A DNA stretch of 8,977 bases from an uncultured Bacteroidaceae bacterium (GTDB taxonomy: Bacteria; Bacteroidota; Bacteroidia; Bacteroidales; Bacteroidaceae): the NCBI GenBank assembly GCA_904501945.1, contig CAJGCU010000089.1:1-8977 (forward strand), read 5' to 3'. The notes under the pieces were generated by a model, which made no database searches, had not been told where the DNA came from, and saw only the letters and a list, made by a program, of their open reading frames with translations. Numbering within the stretch: the first letter of the stretch is position 1; each line of letters begins with the position of its first letter. The position numbers and the translations under genes were made by a program. This document shows positions 1-3,820 of the stretch, in pieces.

Positions 1-46
1 AAAGGAAATTTTGAGTAAATTTGAAGGAAATTACCTCGATTAGTTT

Positions 47-118
47 GGGTGGAACGGGATTGGTGGCCACACTATTGAACCGAAGAATGAGAGGTGTGAC
101 CACCGCACCCTATTTTTT
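47..118 (+). terminator. Terminator-like hairpin at left edge
   Basis: GGTGGCCACAC (62-72) can pair with GTGTGACCACC (94-104) with one mismatch, and GGGTG (47-51) can pair with CACCC (106-110) as an outer stem. A TATTTTTT tract follows at 111-118. The T-tract lies only on the right side, so the polarity fits a terminator for a rightward gene ending left of the window. That gene is not visible, so the function is inferred from the fold alone. Confidence 0.4.
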
Positions 119-275
119 AATTGACAACAGACTACGGACAACGGACAACAGTTAGCTAATTGAGAGTTGAGAATTGGCTACGCCGAACTTGCGTTTGATA
201 ATTGAAAACTTAGCTGAAAGCTGACAACAGTCAACGGTTGTCGAATTGAGAATCTTATCTAAGTGAGAATTGAAA
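119..275 (+). repeat. Degenerate copy of heptamer-phased dispersed repeat
   Basis: This tract has the same two word types as the arrays at 1207-1452 and 2217-2345: GACAACGGACAACAG-like blocks (122-152) and TTGAGAATTG-like blocks (159-175, 244-253, 264-278). The marker AGCTGAAAGCTGACAAC starts at 212. It is more diverged than the other arrays but has the same orientation. Together with 1-118 and 276-344 it forms a gene-free stretch at the left edge. I see no reading frame of interest here. Confidence 0.7.
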
Positions 276-313
276 GTTGTATACTTGGGACCAACTTTCT
301 AAACTTAAGATAA
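255..313. other. Large imperfect inverted repeat downstream of the upxY-like gene
   Basis: The inner arms GAAAGTTG (272-279) and CAACTTTC (292-299) are perfect complements around a 12-nt loop. The outer arms TTATCTAAGT (255-264) and ACTTAAGATAA (303-313) pair with one bulged base. No clean T-run follows on either side, so it is not a standard intrinsic terminator. On the minus strand it would lie about 150 nt beyond the upxY-like stop codon, in the RNA 3' of that gene and of the toxin remnant. Confidence 0.4.
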
Positions 314-344
314 CCTCAGGGCTCCCTTTTTAAAGAGTGATAAG

Positions 345-434
345 TTATGATTTTTCTATTTCTGAAATCAAGTTACGAAGATTGGTGTCTGAGATATTGG
401 TAATCTCATTTTTATCATATAGGTCATCAATGGA
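345..434 (-). pseudogene. C-terminal remnant of a RelE/HigB-like toxin
   Basis: On the minus strand, 29 sense codons followed by TAA encode a peptide containing YDKNEITNISDT and then a short amphipathic tail. The toxin at 1487-1819 ends with YDKSEVGNISDD and a similar tail, and Y-D-K-x-E-x-x-N-I-S-D is the usual C-terminal signature of Bacteroidetes RelE/HigB-like toxins. The frame is closed upstream by TGA at 437-435, and there is no start codon, no toxin core and no antitoxin beside it. It is therefore a decayed fragment of a second toxin gene, not an expressed protein. It sits 28 bp beyond the upxY-like stop. It may have been left when the region was rearranged through the flanking repeats; that history is inference. 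Confidence 0.65.
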
Positions 435-462
435 TCACACTACTTCTTCTTGGGAAGTTTGC

Positions 463-1059
463 CTATGCGATTTTCTCAATGTCTTCGGGGGAGATGGTGA
501 CTTTGGCTGTGCCGAGGAGGTCGAGGGTGACAGCAAGGCTGGTGCTGTTGCCTTCACGGACGACTTGGCCTTCGAGCCCTGTGAGTTGGCCGCGAACAAC
601 ACGGATGCGGTCGCCCAAGTGGAGGGGGGCGGCGGTGAAGGTGACGGGACTGTCGGCATTGTAGAGCATGAAGCGGAGCATGTCCATCTGGCTGTCGGGG
701 ATGACAGCGAGGGGATGTCTTCCAAAGTCGTTGGCATGACTCGATTTATCTGTCAAGAAGTACTTGATGAAGGGAAGCTTGACGACTTCGCGGCGTTCAC
801 GCTCTGTCACGTGGATGAAAATGAGGTTGGAGATGAGCACGCGCTCGATTTGCTTTTTCTGACCAGTGCGCCAGACGCGTATCTCATTCTGAGTGGCTAC
901 ATAGGATTCGTAGCCTAAAAGTTGAAGGCGCTCTCTGCTGGCTTTTTCTGTGTTTCGTCCCACCATCGCGACAAACCACTTGCGTTCTGGCACGCCTACG
1001 GCATCGTCAACTTTTTGAGCTGGCGGAACTTGGATATCCGGTCGAGAGCTGATGCACAT
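463..1059 (-). CDS. UpxY-family NusG-like transcription antiterminator
   Basis: The protein is 198 aa from the ATG at 1059. An N-terminal NusG-like (NGN) domain spans about residues 25-115 (KWFVAMVGRN, the GYESYVATQ segment, the VLISNLIFIHV strand, then FIKYFLTD). A C-terminal KOW domain spans about 145-195 (GDRIRVVRGQLTGLEGQVV). UpxY proteins of Bacteroides are specialised NusG paralogues, usually the first gene of a capsular or exopolysaccharide operon, where they stop premature termination. The frame is open up to a TTG at 1128, but that codon overlaps the -7 box at 1126-1133, so translation must start downstream, and 1059 is the first good ATG. The leader is about 60 nt and can fold in two ways. 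Unusually, no polysaccharide gene follows within 462 bp: only a toxin remnant, a hairpin and repeats. The target operon is either left of the window or lost. Family assignment is confident; the target is unknown. Confidence 0.87.
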   Translation of the reverse strand: MCISSRPDIQVPPAQKVDDAVGVPERKWFVAMVGRNTEKASRERLQLLGYESYVATQNEIRVWRTGQKKQIERVLISNLIFIHVTERERREVVKLPFIKYFLTDKSSHANDFGRHPLAVIPDSQMDMLRFMLYNADSPVTFTAAPLHLGDRIRVVRGQLTGLEGQVVREGNSTSLAVTLDLLGTAKVTISPEDIEKIA

Positions 1060-1077
1060 AAACTCTGTATGTCTCTT

Positions 1078-1119
1078 GAAAGCCCTTTTCTTACTAGAAA
1101 AGCAAGAGGATTTGCTTTC
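1078..1119 (-). promoter_or_regulatory. upxY leader with two mutually exclusive hairpins
   Basis: In the minus-strand RNA, GAAAGCAA (1119-1112) can pair with TTGCTTTTC (1105-1097). The segment CTTTTC (1102-1097) can instead pair with GAAAAG (1090-1085), and then the freed 5' GAAAGC (1119-1114) matches GCTTTC (1083-1078). The folds share 1097-1102 and exclude each other, as in an attenuator or antiterminator target. No U-run follows, so a classic intrinsic terminator is not apparent. The element lies between the predicted transcription start and the ATG at 1059. Pairing is read directly from the sequence; regulation is inferred. Confidence 0.4.
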
Positions 1120-1125
1120 AGAATA

Positions 1126-1133
1126 CAAAGATA
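1126..1133 (-). promoter_or_regulatory. Promoter -7 box of the upxY-like gene
   Basis: TATCTTTG on the minus strand matches the Bacteroidetes primary-sigma -7 consensus TAnnTTTG. The expected -33 region, 19-20 nt upstream, reads TTAGTTC, a weak match to TTG. The start of transcription should be near 1119-1121, just before the 5' arm of the leader hairpin. Confidence 0.55.
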
Positions 1134-1206
1134 GGAATAAATTTAGGAATAAGAACTAAAGTGAGGGGAGAATTTGTTAAAAAAGATGATTTTAACAAAG
1201 TTTAAG

Positions 1207-1452
1207 ACAGGTTAGCTGAAAGCTGACAACGGACAACAGACAACGGACAACGGACAACAGAGTTTCGAATTGGAAATTGAGAATTGAGATTTAGCTGAAA
1301 GCTGACAACGGACAACGGACAACTGACAACAGAGTTTCGAATTGAAAATTGAAAGTTGAGAATTAGCTGAAAGCTGACAACGGACAACTGACAACAGACA
1401 ACAGAGTTTCGAATTGAAAGTTGAGAATTGAAAGTTGAGAGTTGAGGTTGTT
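1207..1452 (+). repeat. Three-unit array of heptamer-phased repeat
   Basis: Units start at 1214, 1293 and 1364, each with AGCTGAAAGCTGACAACGG. Each unit continues with a run of GACAACG/GACAACA/GACAACT heptamers, then AGAGTTTCGAATTG, then a run of TTGAGAA/TTGAAAG-type heptamers. Unit lengths are about 79, 71 and 87 bp. Almost the whole array reads as consecutive 7-mers with occasional 1-2 nt slips, and it is purine-rich on the plus strand. Because 7 is not a multiple of 3, minus-strand frames stay open and give spurious low-complexity ORFs, which I did not annotate. The array lies between the upxY-like promoter and the end of the toxin gene. Similar purine-rich dispersed repeats are, to my knowledge, frequent in Prevotella and related genomes; I cannot confirm copy number here. 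Confidence 0.85.
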
Positions 1453-1486
1453 TTGACGACTACCACAACCTTTGGTGTATAAAGGT

Positions 1487-1819
1487 TTAGTGCTTTAACA
1501 AGTAGGCAATGAAATCATCGGAAATATTGCCAACTTCGCTTTTGTCATACATATAGAGTAATGTAACGTCAATATTTTCTGTGTCTAATTGACGTAGCAA
1601 ATATGTGATAACGCGCATGCCGCCACTCTTTCCTCCCCTCTTTGAGGCAACACCCATTCGAACTTTTCTCACGCCATTGCCTAAATCGACACCTGACAGC
1701 GGATTTTCTTTTATTGTCTTTAGAAATGCGGCATAATCATCTACAAGAGAATGGTATTTCTTCCTGTAACGCTTGAACTAACGTTCAAATTCGGGATGGG
1801 TGTAAACTGCAACTTTCAT
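1487..1819 (-). pseudogene. RelE/HigB-like toxin interrupted by a stop at codon 14
   Basis: The 110-codon frame starts at ATG 1819-1817, overlapping the antitoxin stop as ATGA. It reads MKVAVYTHPEFER, then TAG at 1780-1778, then FKRYRKKYHSLVDDYAAF and on to the end without further stops. The intact remainder carries hallmarks of RelE/ParE-superfamily mRNA-interferase toxins of Bacteroidetes: the KENPLSG(V)DLGNG segment, the RKVRMGVASKRGGKSGGMRVI core with basic residues, and the C-terminal YDKSEVGNISDD motif. Such toxins cleave mRNA at the ribosome and are neutralised by the cognate antitoxin. The only internal alternative start I see is GTG at 1672, which would lose the N-terminal helices. 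A single substitution in a Ser, Gln, Lys or Leu codon explains the TAG, so the lesion is recent or a sequencing error. Length and overlap otherwise match an intact module. Confidence 0.8.
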
Positions 1820-2142
1820 TCACAATCCCGCTGTATCTCCAAAAGAAAATCTTCCGCACTACGACCTAAAGGTCTGTGTTCACAAACAGCATTCTGTACA
1901 TCATCAACCCCCTTTTTTATCTTGTCCGCCAACTGATATGCAGCTTCTCGCTCCGCTACGGTCAGATTCTGTTCATAAGCAGCCATCTTGACCTTCTCAT
2001 TCTCTTTTTCCTCCTCAGCTAAGATGCGCACCCGAAAAGCCTTACGTACTCGTTTGTTCTGAGAACGATACAATGCCCACAAAGCATCGATGGGAGAAAC
2101 CATGTCCTGATTTAATGGTGAAAGGGGTACTGATGTTGCCAT
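1816..2142 (-). CDS. Antitoxin of a type II toxin-antitoxin pair
   Basis: The protein is 108 aa from ATG 2142 (MATSVPLSPLNQDMVSPIDAL). The first half contains DALWALYRSQNKRVRKAFRVRI, a form I associate with small Bacteroidetes antitoxins paired with RelE-like toxins. A long charged helix follows (about residues 42-85), and it ends with GRSAEDFLLEI, a tail common in these proteins. I see no obvious helix-turn-helix. Its TGA overlaps the toxin ATG as ATGA, which implies translational coupling, with antitoxin made first. The frame stays open to 2184, but the -7 box lies at 2160-2167, so the true start is 2142 or 2148 (MIMATS). It appears intact although its toxin is broken. Assignment rests on gene order, overlap and partner type more than on a known fold; repression of its own promoter is likely but not shown. 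Confidence 0.72.
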   Translation of the reverse strand: MATSVPLSPLNQDMVSPIDALWALYRSQNKRVRKAFRVRILAEEEKENEKVKMAAYEQNLTVAEREAAYQLADKIKKGVDDVQNAVCEHRPLGRSAEDFLLEIQRDCE

Positions 2143-2159
2143 AATCATTATTTTGTGTA

Positions 2160-2191
2160 CAAAGATATTAAATTCATCTAACACAACAAAA
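2160..2191 (-). promoter_or_regulatory. Promoter of the toxin-antitoxin operon
   Basis: On the minus strand, TTTTG (2191-2187), a 19-nt spacer and TATCTTTG (2167-2160) form a near-ideal Bacteroidetes promoter. Transcription should start about 2153-2155, leaving only some 6-13 nt before the candidate start codons at 2148 and 2142. The mRNA is therefore almost leaderless. This also rules out the upstream ATG at 2184 as the antitoxin start. Confidence 0.75.
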
Positions 2192-2216
2192 TTTTTAACG
2201 GAGTTTCATAAAAATG

Positions 2217-2345
2217 ACATTTGAGAATTAGCTGAAAGCTGACAACGGACTACTGACAACAGAGTTTCGAATTGAAAAGTGAAAGTTGAAAGTTGATAAT
2301 TAGCTGAAAGCTGACAACGGACTACGGACAACGGACTACGGATTG
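2217..2345 (+). repeat. Two-unit array of heptamer-phased repeat
   Basis: Units start at 2230 and 2302 with AGCTGAAAGCTGACAACGG, in the same orientation as the arrays at 1207-1452 and 119-275. The first unit keeps the AGAGTTTCGAATTG junction and the TTGAAAG-type heptamers. The second is truncated after a GGACTACGGACAACGGACTA tract. Some GACAACG words are replaced by GACTACG or GACTACT. With the array at 1207-1452 it brackets the toxin-antitoxin locus as direct repeats. Confidence 0.83.
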
Positions 2346-2892
2346 ATTGAGCGATGATTTTGATTCGCACACAGAAAGGACGGGAGGTAAAGAAAGGAGC
2401 TTTGGGCGGCTCTAGGGAATTTGAGATTTTTTCTCACGGATGACACGGATTTTCACGTTGCTGACTGCAACATATCACAAGAGCCTCGTAAGGTCTCGTT
2501 CGTAGAATCGATGGTAATGTGAGAGAAAAGATTAAACGGGCAAATTTTAGTTCTCTTTTTTTGCCTTGCACGCCGATTCCCTTCAACACATGATTCTCAT
2601 GCGTAGGAACATCGATGCAGAACAAACAAGCTACGGCATCACCATACTCTACTCGCTGTCTCAAGCGAACACAGCCCATCGACTTACGAATACGCTACTC
2701 ACCCACTCTGGCAAACGATGCTCGTCAACACCTACGAGTGAAGCCCGAGTAATTGAAGGTGGCATACCGCAGCATACGCATGAGTCACACCATAGCATCA
2801 TCCCGAATATAGCTCGAGACCCTATAAACGATGGTTGAGACGGGAAAGACGATGAACAGAACCACAAGGTCAAAGGCTTTGACCGAAGAAAA
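2346..2892. other. Intergenic region with no supportable gene
   Basis: About 550 bp separate the repeat array from the HU-like promoter. Overlapping frames are open on both strands (2434-2679, 2661-2960 and 2785-3000 minus; 2566-2838 plus), but none has a recognisable domain, a placed promoter plus start, or clear precedence over the others. Near the left end, CACGGATGACACGGAT (2436-2451) resembles short dispersed repeats seen in Bacteroidales. Several short hairpins are present, for example CATGA-TTC-TCATG (2588-2600) and CTCGT/ACGAG (about 2721-2739), and GGTCTCG (2492-2498) is complementary to CGAGACC (2815-2821). A promoter reading leftward into this region lies at 2958-2988. An RNA or a degraded multicopy element is possible; I could not identify one. 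Confidence 0.4.
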
Positions 2893-2924
2893 TTTGGACG
2901 TTTTTGAAAAATGCCGTATCTTTG
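2893..2924 (+). promoter_or_regulatory. Promoter of the HU-like gene
   Basis: TTTG (2893-2896), a 20-nt spacer and TATCTTTG (2917-2924) match the Bacteroidetes promoter consensus. Transcription would begin near 2931, giving a leader of about 120 nt before ATG 3055. Because the -7 box lies inside the 5' part of the open frame that begins at 2911, that longer frame cannot be the true N-terminus. Confidence 0.65.
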
Positions 2925-2957
2925 TGGCAACGAACGGCTTCTGTTCCAAATTATATA

Positions 2958-2988
2958 CAAAGATACGAAAAAAAGAGGACGGGAGCAA
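2958..2988 (-). promoter_or_regulatory. Leftward promoter facing the HU-like promoter
   Basis: On the minus strand, TTG (2988-2986), a 20-nt spacer and TATCTTTG (2965-2958) also match the consensus. Transcription would start near 2951 and run left across 2346-2950, where no convincing gene exists. It faces the rightward promoter at 2893-2924, so the two would interfere. Motif quality is good; activity is not known. Confidence 0.5.
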
Positions 2989-3054
2989 GGTTGGGAACAA
3001 GAAAAAAAAGATTTTTACACATTATTAATATATAAGAAAAATATAAGGGTCGAT

Positions 3055-3681
3055 ATGAACTATACTTTTAGGGAGTTGCCAGACATGCAGAACACTGGCG
3101 AACGGAAAGTCTATCCCAAAGTTGACTATTGCGGACAGATGACGAATGAGGAGTTTCTTCATATGATGGAGAAGGTCACGATGCTTCAGGGCGGCACCAT
3201 TCAGGCTGTGATTGCAGGGATGGCCAAAACCATCGGGCTTGCCTTTCTCAGAGGCGACTCCGTCAAGATTGACGGGCTGGGCATTTTCTCTGTCAAACTG
3301 GGCATGAAGAAAGAGAGTGAGACAGAGATCCTGAAACAGCGAGGAGAGCGCTACAACACGACAGACGTGGAAATCAAAGGGGTGAATTTCCTGACCGACC
3401 AGCAATGGCTCAAAAGTCTTCGCCACGACATCGAGCTGAACAAGAGCAGGGGTATCAAGACTATCAGAAAGATTGAGAGCACAGAGGAGGAACGATTTCA
3501 AAAGGCGATGCAGTATCTGGAAAACCAGCCTTTCATTACCGTGAGCGACTATGTAGGGCTGACAGGGCTTGGACAGACCAAGGCGAAGATGGAACTGAGG
3601 AAATTTGCCGACAACCCCAACAGCTGTATCACACGAAAAGGCAATGGAAGCCATGTTGTGTATATCAAGAAACAGGGATGA
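3055..3681 (+). CDS. HU-family DNA-binding protein with C-terminal winged-helix-like domain
   Basis: The protein is 208 aa from ATG 3055, preceded by AAGGG about 7 nt upstream. The frame is open for 48 more codons, but the promoter -7 box at 2917-2924 lies within that extension, so 3055 is preferred. Residues about 10-125 resemble the HU/IHF-like fold of Bacteroidetes HU-related proteins: KVDYCGQMTNEEFLHMM, the helix GGTIQAVIAGMAKTI, and SVKIDGLGIFSVKLGMK where the DNA-binding beta arm would follow. Residues about 135-208 form a second unit (FITVSDYVGLTGLGQTKA, then SHVVYIKKQG) that looks like a winged helix. HU proteins bend or wrap DNA in the nucleoid; the extra domain may add specificity, which is inference. 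The gene stands alone: 139 bp separate it from malQ, which has its own promoter. Fold assignment is fairly sure, role is not. Confidence 0.8.
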   Translation: MNYTFRELPDMQNTGERKVYPKVDYCGQMTNEEFLHMMEKVTMLQGGTIQAVIAGMAKTIGLAFLRGDSVKIDGLGIFSVKLGMKKESETEILKQRGERYNTTDVEIKGVNFLTDQQWLKSLRHDIELNKSRGIKTIRKIESTEEERFQKAMQYLENQPFITVSDYVGLTGLGQTKAKMELRKFADNPNSCITRKGNGSHVVYIKKQG

Positions 3682-3782
3682 GATAGCACAAAAATGGATG
3701 GACTCAATCTTACGGCACCATCAAATTATCATGTACGAAAAAATACAGTTTTCATTTTATTCACTTACTCGATTTTTTGTAT

Positions 3783-3790
3783 TATCTTTG
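3783..3790 (+). promoter_or_regulatory. Promoter -7 box of malQ
   Basis: TATCTTTG precedes the malQ ATG by 30 nt. No clear TTG is seen 19-20 nt upstream, so the -33 part is weak and an activator may be needed. The expected leader is about 24 nt and A-rich, with no strong Shine-Dalgarno, which is usual in Bacteroidetes. The rest of the 3682-3820 gap is AT-rich and shows nothing else I can name. Confidence 0.55.
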
Positions 3791-3820
3791 CAAAAAGAAA
3801 CCTAACTAAGCTAAAAAAAC

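Noticed and set aside
337..918. Plus-strand 193-codon frame opposite the upxY-like gene
   Set aside because: It is the complement of a recognised NusG-like gene, with low-complexity acidic and Gly-rich translation and no domain.
1060..1128. TTG start at 1128 for the upxY-like gene
   Set aside because: The TTG overlaps the -7 box, and the added residues translate the leader hairpins.
1202..1466. Minus-strand frames through the heptamer arrays
   Set aside because: They translate the 7-nt repeat into low-complexity peptides of period seven residues. They have no promoter or domain, and adjacent frames are open equally.
1207..2345. CRISPR array
   Set aside because: Units are composite and heptamer-phased, lengths vary, there are no unique spacers of constant size, and no cas genes are present.
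119..2345. Insertion sequence or transposon bounded by the repeats
   Set aside because: There is no transposase, no terminal inverted repeats and no target duplication. The repeats are direct and internally heptameric.
2434..3000. Minus-strand frames 2434-2679, 2661-2960 and 2785-3000 as proteins
   Set aside because: They overlap one another in different frames, have no domain, and compete with plus-strand frames. One has a hydrophobic stretch but no start codon placed after the leftward promoter.
2911..3054. 48-residue N-terminal extension of the HU-like protein
   Set aside because: The promoter -7 box at 2917-2924 lies inside it, and the extension is Lys-rich and unlike HU proteins. ATG 3055 has a ribosome-binding site.
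3025..3654. Minus-strand 209-codon frame opposite the HU-like gene
   Set aside because: It mirrors the HU-like coding sequence and shows no recognisable fold.
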